Below, one piece after another: positions 46,895 through 56,963 of a stretch of 64,000 nucleotides of DNA (its first letter is position 1; each line of letters begins with the position of its first letter). The DNA comes from Pseudoalteromonas atlantica (GTDB taxonomy: Bacteria > Pseudomonadota > Gammaproteobacteria > Enterobacterales > Alteromonadaceae), in contig BJUT01000013.1 of assembly GCA_007988745.1 (NCBI GenBank), forward strand, positions 1 to 64,000, given 5' to 3'. Under the pieces are notes generated by a model. That model was not told the DNA's origin, searched no databases, and worked only from the letters and a program-made list of their open reading frames with translations. A program made the translations under genes and the position numbers.

Positions 46895-48100
46895 TTAATG
46901 AGTCACTTTTGTTATTAGGTCCGCTGCACGTTGGCGGGCTTGTTGGTCACACGCTAATATTTCATCTAGGCTTTGTACGTTAGTGAATGTGGCCGCATCA
47001 AGCGTTTGTGCATTAATTTTATAAATGTCAGTAAAGCCAATTTGGCCTTTTAAAAATGCCGCAACCGCTATTTCGTTTGCTGCATTTACCGTTGTGGTTG
47101 CGCCTTGCCCTGCGCTGCACGCATCAATAGCGAGTTGTAAATTTGGATAACGCGCAAAATCAGGCTTTGTGAACGAAAAATCACAAATATCCGAAAAGTT
47201 GAGTGGTTTTACACCCGCGTTAATTCGATCTGGGTAAGCGAGTGCATGTGCAATAGGTGTGCGCATATCGGGGTTACCCATTTGCGCTAAAATGGAGCCA
47301 TCGTGGTATTGCACCATAGAATGAATAATACTTTGCGGGTGGATCACCACATCAATATCGCTGGTGTCACAATTAAACAGCCATTTAGCTTCAATAAATT
47401 CAAGCCCTTTGTTCATCATGGTGGCTGAATCTACCGATATTTTTTGCCCCATAGACCAATTAGGATGAGCGACGGCTTCACTAACCGTTACCTCTTTTAA
47501 GGTATTTATATCGCGCGTTAAAAATGGCCCACCAGAGCCGGTAAGCAATATTTTACTTACGCCATGCTCTTGTAAATTTTGATCAGCGTTTGCGTTTTGA
47601 AGTGAATGAGGTAAACACTGAAAAATAGCGTTGTGCTCGCTATCAATAGGTAACAACGTGGCTTTATGCTGTTTTACTTTATCAATAAACAACTGCCCTG
47701 ACATAACCAACGATTCTTTATTGGCAAGCAGTACTTTTTTACCTGCTTCAACGGCGCTTAGTGTGGGCAGTAAGCCGGCAGCGCCAACAATAGCTGACAT
47801 GACGGTATCGACATCGGGATGCGCACATAAATCGCTCATAGCCTGCTGTGAATGCATTACTAAGGTTTGGCATGGCGTATTATTTAAATACGATGATAAT
47901 TGCTCTGCAGCGCTTTGTGTGGCCATAACCGCATATAACGGTTCGTGCTCAATACACAGCTCAGCCATCTTTTTTGCATTGTGGCCTGCAGTGAGGGCAA
48001 ATACGTTAAATAGCGCTTTGTTTCGCGCTATAACATCTAATGTACTTAACCCAATTGAACCTGTAGCGCCTAAAATAACAAGTTGTTGCTGTTGGCTCAT
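46895..48100 (-). CDS. dxr: 1-deoxy-D-xylulose 5-phosphate reductoisomerase
   Basis: A 401-aa NADPH enzyme producing MEP, the committed isoprenoid precursor. LVILGATGSIGLSTLDVI binds NADPH, LLPIDSEHNAIFQCLP and MNKGLEFIEA contain metal and substrate residues, and VDSATMMNKG is family-typical. I chose ATG at 48100, whose ATGA overlaps the cdsA stop; an in-frame ATG at 48124 adds eight residues. Position after cdsA follows the Pseudomonas order rather than that of E. coli. Confidence 0.96.
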   Translation of the reverse strand: MSQQQQLVILGATGSIGLSTLDVIARNKALFNVFALTAGHNAKKMAELCIEHEPLYAVMATQSAAEQLSSYLNNTPCQTLVMHSQQAMSDLCAHPDVDTVMSAIVGAAGLLPTLSAVEAGKKVLLANKESLVMSGQLFIDKVKQHKATLLPIDSEHNAIFQCLPHSLQNANADQNLQEHGVSKILLTGSGGPFLTRDINTLKEVTVSEAVAHPNWSMGQKISVDSATMMNKGLEFIEAKWLFNCDTSDIDVVIHPQSIIHSMVQYHDGSILAQMGNPDMRTPIAHALAYPDRINAGVKPLNFSDICDFSFTKPDFARYPNLQLAIDACSAGQGATTTVNAANEIAVAAFLKGQIGFTDIYKINAQTLDAATFTNVQSLDEILACDQQARQRAADLITKVTH

Positions 48101-48963
48101 AAACTCAAGGTCCATGCATAGCACATTACAAACATTGGGGCTGCTGCGGTTAAGCTGTCAATTCTATCTAAAATACCGCCGTGGCCGGGTAAACAGCGAC
48201 CACTGTCTTTTAGGCCGGCTTCACGTTTAAACATGCTTTCGAGTAAATCACCGACAGCCGAAAACAAAGCTATAAAGGCGGTCATTACCGCATAAATAGG
48301 CCATACAGCAAAATCCACACCGGTAAAGTGACAAAAAGCTAAAACAAATATAATTGATGCAACCACACCGCCTGCTAGGCCTTCGATGGTTTTGTTAGGG
48401 CTCACCTTTGGCATGAGCTTGTGTTTACCAAAACTTTTGCCTGTAAAATAAGCCCCTACATCGGCGCTCCACACAATACCAAGTACCACTAAAATCAGTA
48501 CCGAGCCAAAGTGCGTTGATTCAGCGTATTGCGCGCTACGTAAAGTATTGAGTGCAAGCCAAAGTGGGATTAAAGTAAGCAACCCGGCAATGCCGCGCAT
48601 TACCAAGCCTTCGTTCCATGCTTTGGCCATGGCTGGGTAGCGCCAAATTAAATAACTGGCCACAATCCACCAAGCAAACGAGAGCGTAAATAAGTAATTT
48701 GCATCCCCGACCAACTGGCCGTTTTGCCACAGTGATTCAATCGGCCAATGTAAATTTAGCAGCGCCAATAACGCGCCAATTAACACCACAAACGCACCAC
48801 GTTTTAATTTTGTGCATAGGCCCATAAAAGCAGACCACTCCCACGCGCCAAGTAAAACAATAATACCGGCAAAATAACTAAACAATGTTAGTGGAGTATA
48901 AAAAACCAAGGCTAGCGCTAACGGCGCTAATACAACCGAGGTTAAAATTCGTTGTTTTAACAA
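48097..48963 (-). CDS. cdsA: phosphatidate cytidylyltransferase
   Basis: A 288-aa polytopic inner-membrane enzyme making CDP-diacylglycerol for phospholipid synthesis. The family signature is visible in FKREAGLKDSGRCLPGHGGILDRIDS. About eight membrane helices are present. The start is TTG at 48963 and the first residues MLKQRIL align with E. coli CdsA (MLKYRL). The 4-nt overlap with dxr indicates coupled translation. Confidence 0.95.
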   Translation of the reverse strand: MLKQRILTSVVLAPLALALVFYTPLTLFSYFAGIIVLLGAWEWSAFMGLCTKLKRGAFVVLIGALLALLNLHWPIESLWQNGQLVGDANYLFTLSFAWWIVASYLIWRYPAMAKAWNEGLVMRGIAGLLTLIPLWLALNTLRSAQYAESTHFGSVLILVVLGIVWSADVGAYFTGKSFGKHKLMPKVSPNKTIEGLAGGVVASIIFVLAFCHFTGVDFAVWPIYAVMTAFIALFSAVGDLLESMFKREAGLKDSGRCLPGHGGILDRIDSLTAAAPMFVMCYAWTLSL

Positions 48964-48984
48964 AATAGTGACCCTTATTCTATT

Positions 48985-49746
48985 TTAGGTTTGAGCGAGT
49001 AATTGTTTTATTTGTTCGCCCGTACAACCAAAACGTCGCTCTCTGGCAACGTAACACGCAATGGCCTCAGCAAATGCTGCTTCATTAAAATCAGGCCAAA
49101 GAGTTTCGGTAAAGTAAAGTTCCGCATAAGCAGCTTGCCATAGTAAAAAGTTACTAATACGAACATCACCACCCGTGCGAATTAGTAAATCCGGCTCCGC
49201 TTGGTCTGCCATGCTCATATGCTGTGCTAAGCGCTCTTCTGTAACATCCTCTGCCTTGAGTTGTCCGTTTGCAACTTGTAGTGCTAGTTGCTTTGCTGCA
49301 TTTGCCATATCCCATCTACCGCCATAATTAGCGGCCACGTTTAAATGCAAACCGGTGTTATCTGCTGTTAGCTCATGCGCAGCGTTTACTTTGCTACGTA
49401 AACTTTCAGAGAATCGTGATAAATCTCCAATAATGGTCAGTTTTACATTATTTTTATGAAGCTTTTTTACTTCCTGTGTTAAAACAAACAAAAAAAGCTC
49501 CATTAAAGTGTTTACTTCGTCTTCGGGGCGGCGCCAGTTTTCACTACTAAAAGCAAATAAGGTTAACGATTGTATCCCTAATTTAGTACAAAACTGAACA
49601 GATTGACGAACTGCGTCCACGCCTTTTTTATGCCCGAACACACGAGGTCTATTTCTAGCTTGCGCCCAACGCCCGTTACCATCCATGATGATGGCAACAT
49701 GTTTAGGTAAACATTGCTGTGAAATTGTATCAGCGTCTAGAACCAT
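48985..49746 (-). CDS. uppS: undecaprenyl diphosphate synthase
   Basis: A 253-aa cis-prenyltransferase providing the C55 carrier for peptidoglycan and O-antigen. The diphosphate site [13 protein letters not shown], the FAFSSENW segment and [15 protein letters not shown] are conserved. I chose ATG at 49746, which gives exactly the E. coli length. ATG at 49764 is possible but follows the terminator U-tract directly, and 49803 lies within that hairpin. Expression may depend on read-through of the hairpin or on a promoter inside frr. Confidence 0.95.
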   Translation of the reverse strand: MVLDADTISQQCLPKHVAIIMDGNGRWAQARNRPRVFGHKKGVDAVRQSVQFCTKLGIQSLTLFAFSSENWRRPEDEVNTLMELFLFVLTQEVKKLHKNNVKLTIIGDLSRFSESLRSKVNAAHELTADNTGLHLNVAANYGGRWDMANAAKQLALQVANGQLKAEDVTEERLAQHMSMADQAEPDLLIRTGGDVRISNFLLWQAAYAELYFTETLWPDFNEAAFAEAIACYVARERRFGCTGEQIKQLLAQT

Positions 49747-49764
49747 AAATATTGAGTATTCCAT

Positions 49765-49800
49765 AAAAAAACGCCGCCTAGTATACCCTAGACGGCGTTT
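49765..49800 (-). terminator. terminator or attenuator between frr and uppS
   Basis: A 13-bp stem (49769-49781 with 49788-49800; one G-U pair in minus-strand RNA) with a 6-nt loop is followed by seven U. It is a textbook intrinsic terminator. Its U-run ends about 18 nt before the uppS start. Confidence 0.88.
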
Positions 49801-49845
49801 CAAAACTAATATATTTCATAGCCTGCATTGAGGTTATTTAGCTGT

Positions 49846-50403
49846 TTAGATTTCCATCAACTCAGCTTCTTTCGCTGTTAGTTGTGCATCCATTTCTTTG
49901 ATAAATTTATCTGTAAGCTTTTGAATTGTATCTTCTGCTTGACGCGCTTCATCTTCAGAAATTTCTTTATCTTTTAATAAAGATTTTACATCGCCATTAG
50001 CGTCACGACGAATGTTACGCACAGCAACACGGCCGCTTTCAACTTCGCCACGTACAATTTTAATTAAATCTTTACGACGCTCTTCTGTAAGCGGAGGAAG
50101 TGGTACGCGAATTACTGTACCAGCAGACATAGGGTTTAAACCTAAGTCAGACGCCATAATTGCTTTTTCTACAGCTTGCGCTAAAGATTTATCGAATACG
50201 CCAATAGCCAGCGTACGAGAGTCTTCAATCGTTACATTAGCCACTTGGTTAAGCGGTGTATCAGCACCGTAGTACGATACCATAATGCCGTCTAAAATTG
50301 CTGGGTGAGCACGACCTGTACGAATTTTTGATAGTTGACTACCTAGTGCTGCTACACTTTTTTGCATGCGCTCTTGCGCATCTTTTTGAATATCGTTAAT
50401 CAC
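49846..50403 (-). CDS. frr: ribosome recycling factor
   Basis: A 185-aa factor that splits post-termination ribosomes with EF-G. It spans the full length of the family, with the three-helix bundle ([16 protein letters not shown] N-terminus and the C-terminal [19 protein letters not shown]) and the central domain. [15 protein letters not shown] is the conserved segment. It lies 13 nt after pyrH. Confidence 0.98.
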   Translation of the reverse strand: MINDIQKDAQERMQKSVAALGSQLSKIRTGRAHPAILDGIMVSYYGADTPLNQVANVTIEDSRTLAIGVFDKSLAQAVEKAIMASDLGLNPMSAGTVIRVPLPPLTEERRKDLIKIVRGEVESGRVAVRNIRRDANGDVKSLLKDKEISEDEARQAEDTIQKLTDKFIKEMDAQLTAKEAELMEI

Positions 50404-50416
50404 GGTTTAATCCTAA

Positions 50417-51166
50417 TTATTTGATTACTTCATCTGAGGCTTGTGAAGAGATAAGTGTGCCTTCTTCTTCACCCATAATTACGCGTTTTAAGGCGCCTGA
50501 TTTATTCATGTTAAATACGCTCAGTGGCATATTATGATCGCGAGCGAGTGTAAACGCCGCTAAATCCATTACTTTTAGTTCTTTATCAATAATTTCATTG
50601 TAGCTTAAGTGACGGTAAAGCGTGGCTTCTGGGTTTTTAACCGGATCATCACTAAATACGCCATCAACCTTAGTCGCTTTAATTACAGTGTCGGCTTCAA
50701 TTTCAATACCGCGTAAACACGCAGCAGAATCGGTAGTGAAGAACGGGTTACCCGTACCTGCTGCAAAAATAACAACGCGGCCAGATTTTAATAAGCTAAT
50801 TGCCTCAGCCCAGTTGTATGCATCACACACACCGTTTAGAGGGATTGCCGACATTAAACGACAATTAACAAATGCACGGTGTAGTGCATCACGCATTGCA
50901 AGGCCGTTCATTACGGTTGCAAGCATACCCATGTGGTCACCAACTACGCGGTTCATGCCAGCTTCTGCTAGTGATCCGCCACGTAAAAAGTTACCACCGC
51001 CGATAACCAAACCCACTTCTACGTCGAGTTCTACCAGCTCTTTAATTTCTTGGGCCATACGATCTAGCACTTTTGGGTCGATGCCGAAGCCTTCGTCTCC
51101 CATTAAAGCTTCACCACTTAATTTGAGAAGAACACGTCTAAAAATAGGTTTACGATTGATAGTCAT
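50417..51166 (-). CDS. pyrH: UMP kinase
   Basis: A 249-aa hexameric amino-acid-kinase-fold enzyme that phosphorylates [16 protein letters not shown] at the N-terminus and [12 protein letters not shown] bind ATP and [20 protein letters not shown] is conserved. The stop-side neighbour is frr, and a strong terminator lies upstream after tsf, so pyrH-frr may form a separate unit from rpsB-tsf. Confidence 0.98.
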   Translation of the reverse strand: MTINRKPIFRRVLLKLSGEALMGDEGFGIDPKVLDRMAQEIKELVELDVEVGLVIGGGNFLRGGSLAEAGMNRVVGDHMGMLATVMNGLAMRDALHRAFVNCRLMSAIPLNGVCDAYNWAEAISLLKSGRVVIFAAGTGNPFFTTDSAACLRGIEIEADTVIKATKVDGVFSDDPVKNPEATLYRHLSYNEIIDKELKVMDLAAFTLARDHNMPLSVFNMNKSGALKRVIMGEEEGTLISSQASDEVIK

Positions 51167-51200
51167 AGTATTGGGGCCAACTTTTTATTAAATTATGGGT

Positions 51201-51245
51201 AAAAAATAACCGCGCTTATGATAAACATAAAAGCGCGGTTATTTT
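51201..51245 (-). terminator. terminator after tsf
   Basis: A 15-bp perfect stem (51203-51217 with 51231-51245) and 13-nt loop end in six U on the minus strand. It separates rpsB-tsf from pyrH-frr. Confidence 0.9.
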
Positions 51246-51325
51246 AAAGAATTTCTAAGCGTGACGCAAAAGCAAATAGTACTTTAATGGCATCTAATTT
51301 CCTTATGCATCACAAATAGTTAATC

Positions 51326-52177
51326 TTACTCGCCTTTTGCAGCTGCAATTTGAGCAGCAACTTCAGCAGCAAAATCTTCTTCTTTCTTCTCGATACCTTC
51401 ACCAACTTCTACACGTGCGAAGCTAGTAACTGTTGCGTTTTTCTCTTTAAGAATTTCGCCAACAGATTTTTTAGGCTCCATGATGAAAGCTTGACCAGTA
51501 AGAGAAACCTCACCAGTAAATTTCTTCATGCGGCCAACAACCATTTTTTCAGCGATTTCAGCAGGCTTTCCTTCGTTCATCGCGATGTCGATTTGAACTT
51601 GCTTTTCTTTTTCTACAACGTCAGCAGGTACATCTTCAGGCGTTAAGTACTCTGGGTTTGAAGCAGCAACGTGCATTGCAATGTGCTTAAGAGTTTCTTC
51701 ATCAGCAACACCTGCAACAACAACACCAATACGCTCACCGTGACGGTATTCAACAAGTGTTTCACCAGTGATGTACTGAAGACGACGTACGTTGATGTTT
51801 TCACCAATTTTAGTTACTAGCTCAACACGGTCTTCTTCAAACTTAGCTTGTAAGTCTTCGATAGTGATTGTTTCAGCGATAGCAGCGTCAGCAACTTTGT
51901 TAGCAAACGCTAAGAAGCTTTCGTCTTTTGCTACGAAGTCAGTTTGACAGTTAACTTCTACTAGTACTGCAACACCATCGTTTTGCTTGATGATGATAGT
52001 ACCTTCAGCAGCAATGTTACCTGCTTTCTTAGCAGCCTTTGCAGCACCGCTCTTACGCATGTTTTCAATCGCTAATTCGATGTCGCCATCAGTTTCAGTT
52101 AACGCTTTTTTACAATCCATCATGCCAGCGCCAGTACGCTCGCGTAATTCTTTAACTAGGGCAGTAGTTACAGCCAT
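51326..52177 (-). CDS. tsf: translation elongation factor Ts
   Basis: A 283-aa guanine exchange factor for EF-Tu. The N-terminal [19 protein letters not shown] and the core [13 protein letters not shown] are conserved. Length equals E. coli EF-Ts. It follows rpsB with two hairpins in the intergenic space, the classical rpsB-tsf pair. Confidence 0.98.
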   Translation of the reverse strand: MAVTTALVKELRERTGAGMMDCKKALTETDGDIELAIENMRKSGAAKAAKKAGNIAAEGTIIIKQNDGVAVLVEVNCQTDFVAKDESFLAFANKVADAAIAETITIEDLQAKFEEDRVELVTKIGENINVRRLQYITGETLVEYRHGERIGVVVAGVADEETLKHIAMHVAASNPEYLTPEDVPADVVEKEKQVQIDIAMNEGKPAEIAEKMVVGRMKKFTGEVSLTGQAFIMEPKKSVGEILKEKNATVTSFARVEVGEGIEKKEEDFAAEVAAQIAAAKGE

Positions 52178-52213
52178 TAGTAAATCCTCAAATCTGAAAT
52201 CAGGTATTAGATA

Positions 52214-52271
52214 AGCGGGTAAACCGCTCTACAAGAATAGCAAGTCTTCACCTTAAAAAGATGAAGACTTG
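52214..52271 (-). promoter_or_regulatory. two hairpins between rpsB and tsf
   Basis: One hairpin pairs CAAGTCTTCA (52241-52250) with TGAAGACTTG (52262-52271), extended inside by three pairs after a mismatch. A second is AGCGG-GTAAA-CCGCT (52214-52228). Neither is followed by a U-tract. They could attenuate tsf relative to rpsB or be processing sites, as in the E. coli operon. Confidence 0.6.
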
Positions 52272-52282
52272 ATGACAGCTAA

Positions 52283-53011
52283 TTACTCAGCTTCTACAAA
52301 GTCGTCTTTCTCAGCTTGAGCAACGATGTTGTTCTCACGACCTTCAGTGATAGCAGCTGCAACAGAGCTAGTGTAAAGGTTGATTGCACGGATAGCATCA
52401 TCGTTACCAGGTACGATGTAATCAACACCGTCTGGGTTAGAGTTAGTATCAACGATTGCAACAACTGGAATACCTAGGTTGTTTGCTTCACGGATAGCAA
52501 TGTGCTCGTGATCAGCATCGATAACGAAGATAGCGTCTGGAAGGCCACCCATGTTTTTGATACCGCCAAGGCTCTTTTCAAGCTTTTCCATTTCGCGAGT
52601 AAGCATTAACGCTTCTTTCTTAGTTAACTTCTCGAAAGTACCGTCTTGGCTTTGAGCTTCAAGGTCTTTAAGACGCTTGATTGACTGACGAACTGTTTTC
52701 CAGTTAGTTAACATACCACCTAACCAGCGGTGGTTAACGAAGAACTGGTCGCTTTGTAAAGCAGCTTCTTTAACTGCTTCGCTTGCTGCGCGCTTAGTAC
52801 CAACGAAAAGAACTTTACCTTTGTTTGCAGCAGCACTTGATAAAAACTTAAGTGCGTCGTTGAACATTGGTACTGTTTGCTCAAGGTTGATGATATGTAC
52901 ACGGTTACGTGCGCCGAAGATGAAAGGCTTCATCTTAGGGTTCCAGTAACGTGCTTGGTGACCAAAGTGAACACCAGCTTGAAGCATATCGCGCATTGAA
53001 ACGTTTGCCAT
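52283..53011 (-). CDS. rpsB: 30S ribosomal protein S2
   Basis: A 242-aa small-subunit protein (E. coli 241 aa). It begins [27 protein letters not shown] and includes [28 protein letters not shown] precedes the ATG. It starts the large minus-strand block and is divergent from map. Confidence 0.98.
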   Translation of the reverse strand: MANVSMRDMLQAGVHFGHQARYWNPKMKPFIFGARNRVHIINLEQTVPMFNDALKFLSSAAANKGKVLFVGTKRAASEAVKEAALQSDQFFVNHRWLGGMLTNWKTVRQSIKRLKDLEAQSQDGTFEKLTKKEALMLTREMEKLEKSLGGIKNMGGLPDAIFVIDADHEHIAIREANNLGIPVVAIVDTNSNPDGVDYIVPGNDDAIRAINLYTSSVAAAITEGRENNIVAQAEKDDFVEAE

Positions 53012-53188
53012 TTTGTAAATCCTCTATGTAGTTTAGGGTTAGGCCTCCACATATCCCATAGCACCAACACCGAAGTATTTAAACTTCAAATGCACCCAAG
53101 TGTATGTGACGATACGCGTGTGTGTTAAAATAAAATTGTGTTTGCCTTAAATACAAAAAATCATTTAAGAATTTATTTGTAAAAAGAC
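53012..53188 (-). promoter_or_regulatory. rpsB leader, probable S2 autoregulatory region
   Basis: The predicted start near 53188 leaves an untranslated leader of about 175 nt, long for a gene and typical of ribosomal-protein operons controlled by their product. It holds a short hairpin GAAGT-ATTTAA-ACTTC (53072-53087). Binding of S2 is inferred from E. coli, not shown by this sequence. Confidence 0.45.
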
Positions 53189-53195
53189 GGCGCGC

Positions 53196-53224
53196 TTTAT
53201 ACCATATTAAAATTAAATACTCAA
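53196..53224 (-). promoter_or_regulatory. rpsB promoter
   Basis: On the minus strand TTGAGT (53219-53224) and TATAAA (53196-53201) are spaced by 17 nt, with a GCGCGCC discriminator. This is the pattern of growth-rate-controlled and stringently controlled translation genes. Confidence 0.8.
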
Positions 53225-53282
53225 CGTCGCGTGCAAAATTTGTGCGACGATAAATGTTAAAAAACGCAACTTTGGAGCCTCA

Positions 53283-54068
53283 ATGAGCGCTGTGATCAAG
53301 ACCCCTGAAGAAATTGAAAAAATGCGTGTAGCCGGGCGTTTAGCGGCAGACGTACTTGAAATGATTGAACCACATGTAGTGCCAGGTGTGACTACTGATG
53401 AGCTAAATACAATTTGTCATGATTATATTGTAAATGTGCAAGATGCCATACCTGCGCCACTAAATTATCACGGTTTTCCTAAGTCGGTTTGTACCTCTGT
53501 AAATCATGTAATTTGCCACGGTATTCCAAATGACAAACCGCTAAAAGATGGCGATAGCGTCAACATTGATGTAACCGTAATTAAAGACGGTTACCACGGC
53601 GACACCTCAAAGATGTTTCATGTAGGTACGCCTAACATTCAAGGTAAACGCCTTGCACAAGTAACGCAAGAAAGCTTATACCTTGCCATTAAAATGGTAA
53701 AACCAGGTGTGCGTTTAGGCGATATTGGTGAAGCAATTCAAAAATACGCAGAGAGCTTTAACTACTCAATTGTACGTGAATACTGCGGCCACGGTATTGG
53801 TAGGGAATTTCATGAAGAGCCTCAAGTAATGCACTACGGTAAAGCGGGTACTGGCGAAACACTTAAAGCCGGTATGTGTTTAACAATAGAGCCAATGGTT
53901 AACGCAGGTAAGCGCCAGTGTAAACTTTTAAAAGATGAGTGGACTGTAGTTACACGCGACCGTAGTTTGTCTGCACAGTGGGAACACACCCTATTAGTGA
54001 CTGAAAATGGTGTTGAAATTTTAACGCTGCGATCAGATGATACTATCGACAGGATTATCGAACACTAA
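53283..54068 (+). CDS. map: type I methionine aminopeptidase
   Basis: A 261-aa metalloprotease that removes N-terminal Met. The five metal ligands are visible: Asp in NIDVTVIKDGYHGD (two), His in HGIGREFHEEP, Glu in LTIEPMV and Glu in QWEHTLLV. TTGGAGCC precedes the ATG. It is divergent from rpsB, an arrangement also found in E. coli. A structured repeat separates it from glnD. Confidence 0.97.
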   Translation: MSAVIKTPEEIEKMRVAGRLAADVLEMIEPHVVPGVTTDELNTICHDYIVNVQDAIPAPLNYHGFPKSVCTSVNHVICHGIPNDKPLKDGDSVNIDVTVIKDGYHGDTSKMFHVGTPNIQGKRLAQVTQESLYLAIKMVKPGVRLGDIGEAIQKYAESFNYSIVREYCGHGIGREFHEEPQVMHYGKAGTGETLKAGMCLTIEPMVNAGKRQCKLLKDEWTVVTRDRSLSAQWEHTLLVTENGVEILTLRSDDTIDRIIEH

Positions 54069-54159
54069 TAAAAACCGAGCCACTTGATAAAAGTATTTAA
54101 CCTCTAATCGGGTTAATACATTTAATAACATACTGAATTATATGTAATATTTAATTTAT

Positions 54160-54281
54160 TTTTTCCAAGTTGGAGATTTTCAGTGAAAACAAATCGAATT
54201 GACGCGCCAAATAGCGAGCCTATTTGCAAGTGGATTCAACACTGTTAACACTGAAAATAGCCGCTGGGGATAGACTTATTA
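54160..54281. repeat. structured dispersed repeat, copy B
   Basis: Counterpart of copy A at 39497-39616. A perfect 10-bp outer inverted repeat (ATTTTCAGTG at 54176-54185, CACTGAAAAT at 54249-54258) encloses a perfect 7-bp inner hairpin CAAATAG-CGAGC-CTATTTG (54208-54226). It lies between map and glnD, about 55 nt before the glnD start, and has no coding potential. Confidence 0.78.
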
Positions 54282-54335
54282 CTTCACGTTCAGGTTGTTT
54301 ATCAATGCTAACGGTTCAATAAGGAGCCAGCCCAC

Positions 54336-56954
54336 GTGGCATTACCCAACAAAGTAAAAAAGTTGCTTAGCGATGCTGAGCAACTGAGCGATTATCGCGA
54401 TTGTTCTAGCTATTTTTATAAGTGGTTACATAACGAATTTTCTAAGCAACCAGTTGGTAATTTAATTAATGCCCGGGCTGAGTTTATAGACCGCCTGCTA
54501 ATTAAACTGTTTCATGTTTACGATTTAGCTCACGAGCCTGATCTTGCCCTTATTGCCGTGGGCGGGTACGGCCGTGGCGAGCTACACCCCTACTCCGATA
54601 TTGACTTTTTATTGCTTGTTACGCAGCCGCCTAGCGAGCAAATATGCGAAAAAATAGGCCAGTTTGTTACCATGCTATGGGATCTCAATTTAGAGATAGG
54701 CCACAGTGTGCGTACCATTGAACAAGCCATAGAGCAAAAACGTGAAGACGTTACCTTTGCCACCAGCTTGCTCGAAAGCAGGCTCATTTTTGGTAATCAC
54801 ATTGAGTTTGAAAAACTCAAAACGCATATTATAGAAACCCCTGTTTGGCGCTCAGGCGAATTTTTTGTAGCCAAAGTGCAAGAGCAAAACCTACGCCATA
54901 AAAAGTGCCACGGTACTGCTTACAACCTAGAGCCAAACATAAAAGAAAACCCCGGTGGCCTTCGCGATTTACAAACCATTATTTGGGTTGCTAAAAAGCA
55001 CTTTAGAGCCGAAACCCTACAAGAGCTAATTAGCCACGGCTACTTAACGCATGAAGAGTTTCAGGAGCTTTCGGAGTGCCTAGAGAACCTTTGGAATATT
55101 CGCTTTGCACTGCATTTAGCCGCTGGGCGCTCAGAAAACCGTTTGTTGTTTGACCATCAACCACACACAGCTGAAATACTTGGCTTTGGTAGCGATGGTA
55201 AAGCTTCGGTTGAGCGTATGATGAAACGCTTATTTAGAATAATGAGCCGCGTACGCGAGCTTAACCAAATGCTGCTATCGTACTTTGAAGAAAGTATTAT
55301 GCCAGAGAGCAGCGAAGCGCCAGTGATTGAGTTAGACAAAGACTTTGAACGCGTTGGACACCAAATTAGGGTTAAAAACCCATCGGTATTTTTTAGACGC
55401 GATCAACTTTTTGTTTTGTTTGAGCATATTGCCGACAACCCCGAAATTACCCATATTTACCCAAGTACTATTCGTACCATTAGACAAGTACGCAGGCGCC
55501 TATTAGGTGACTTACAAGATTACGCAGCGTGTCGCGAGGCATTTATGCGTATTGTAAAACACCCTAACGGCATGGGCCGCGCATTCACGCTCATGCACAA
55601 ACACGGCATGTTGGCCGCGTATTTACCACAATGGCGTAATATATTTGGGCAAATGCAATTTGACTTATTTCATGCCTACACAGTAGATGAGCACACCCAT
55701 AAATTAATCAATAATATTTACCAATATTTTGATAAATCTAAAGTGAGCGAGTTTCCTATTTGTAGCGAAATAGTAACCCGTATGGATAAGCCAGAGCTGC
55801 TTTATTTAGCGGGTATTTTTCATGATATTGCTAAAGGGCGTGGCGGCGATCACTCAGAGCTAGGCTCAGTGGATGCCATTGCTTTTTCTAAATTACATGG
55901 CTTCCCATCATCTGATGGCAAGCTTATATCGTGGCTAGTTGGTAACCATTTACTTATGTCGGTCACTGCGCAGCGTAAAGACATAAATGACCCAAGTGTT
56001 ATTAAAGACTTTGCCTCACGCGTAAAAACAGAGCGCCAACTCGATTACCTCTATTGTTTAACTGTTGCCGATATACGCGCAACCAACGACAACTTATGGA
56101 ATGATTGGAAAAACACTCTACTACGCGAGTTATACTTGCATACTCAGCGCGCATTACGCCTAGGGCTTGAAAACCCAATGGATCAACGCGACCAAATACG
56201 CGATAAAAAACACCAAGCTAAACAGCGCTTACTTAATTTGGGCTACCTAGAAAACCAAATTGATTTAATTTGGAGCCGCTTTAAAGCCAATTACTTTACT
56301 GCCTTTAGCGAGCAGCAAATATCATGGCAAACCGAGCACCTATTAAAATGCGCAGACTTAAGCCTACCCAGTGTTATTGTTTCTGATAAAGCAATGCATG
56401 GTGGCACGCAAGTGTTTGCTTATAGCCCATACTCTGGGCCGTTATTCGCTCGCTTGGTTAGCGTAATTGGTTCTAAAAAGGCGCAAATACAACACGCTCA
56501 AGTGCTTACGACCAAAGATGGCTACGCCCTATTTAACTTTGTAATACTTGAAGTGAGCGGCGACCCTATTGCAAGTAGCCGTGCTCAGTCAATTAAGCGT
56601 GGGCTTGAGCAAGCACTTAGCGAACCACGTAAAAAAATACGCTTTAAAAAGAATCGCTCGCAACGATTTAAAGACTTTAATATTAAACCTAAAATAGTGC
56701 TGCGCCCTCATGCACGTAAAGATCGCAGCCTAATAGAAATTCAAGCTGTTGATATACCCGGTTTACTTACTAAAATTGCCGAAGTTTTCCAAGCGCATTT
56801 ATTACACATTCACGCAGCCCGTATTACAACGGTAGGTGAACGTGCAGAGGATTTCTTTGTCGTATCAAATAACGAATACCAAGCGCTGACTGATGAAGAG
56901 CAAGCCAAAATTCATCAGGCATTACGTAAAAAATTCAACGCCGAAACAGAATAA
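54336..56954 (+). CDS. glnD: bifunctional uridylyltransferase / uridylyl-removing enzyme
   Basis: The 872-aa nitrogen sensor that uridylylates PII proteins at low glutamine and deuridylylates them at high glutamine. The nucleotidyltransferase domain has GGYGRGELHPYSDID near residue 75. The HD domain (FHDIAKGRGGDHSE, about residue 495) removes UMP. Two ACT domains at about 690-770 and 800-872 sense glutamine. The start is GTG at 54336 with AAGGAG 9 nt upstream. map-glnD-dapD is the E. coli order. Confidence 0.96.
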   Translation: MALPNKVKKLLSDAEQLSDYRDCSSYFYKWLHNEFSKQPVGNLINARAEFIDRLLIKLFHVYDLAHEPDLALIAVGGYGRGELHPYSDIDFLLLVTQPPSEQICEKIGQFVTMLWDLNLEIGHSVRTIEQAIEQKREDVTFATSLLESRLIFGNHIEFEKLKTHIIETPVWRSGEFFVAKVQEQNLRHKKCHGTAYNLEPNIKENPGGLRDLQTIIWVAKKHFRAETLQELISHGYLTHEEFQELSECLENLWNIRFALHLAAGRSENRLLFDHQPHTAEILGFGSDGKASVERMMKRLFRIMSRVRELNQMLLSYFEESIMPESSEAPVIELDKDFERVGHQIRVKNPSVFFRRDQLFVLFEHIADNPEITHIYPSTIRTIRQVRRRLLGDLQDYAACREAFMRIVKHPNGMGRAFTLMHKHGMLAAYLPQWRNIFGQMQFDLFHAYTVDEHTHKLINNIYQYFDKSKVSEFPICSEIVTRMDKPELLYLAGIFHDIAKGRGGDHSELGSVDAIAFSKLHGFPSSDGKLISWLVGNHLLMSVTAQRKDINDPSVIKDFASRVKTERQLDYLYCLTVADIRATNDNLWNDWKNTLLRELYLHTQRALRLGLENPMDQRDQIRDKKHQAKQRLLNLGYLENQIDLIWSRFKANYFTAFSEQQISWQTEHLLKCADLSLPSVIVSDKAMHGGTQVFAYSPYSGPLFARLVSVIGSKKAQIQHAQVLTTKDGYALFNFVILEVSGDPIASSRAQSIKRGLEQALSEPRKKIRFKKNRSQRFKDFNIKPKIVLRPHARKDRSLIEIQAVDIPGLLTKIAEVFQAHLLHIHAARITTVGERAEDFFVVSNNEYQALTDEEQAKIHQALRKKFNAETE

Positions 56955-56963
56955 GGACACACC

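Noticed and set aside
47631..48230. 199-codon open frame opposite dxr and cdsA
   Set aside because: It spans two conserved overlapping genes on the other strand and has no recognisable domain.
50622..51191. 189-codon open frame opposite pyrH
   Set aside because: Antisense to pyrH with Ser/Pro/Arg/Ile-rich low-complexity translation; no supporting start signals.
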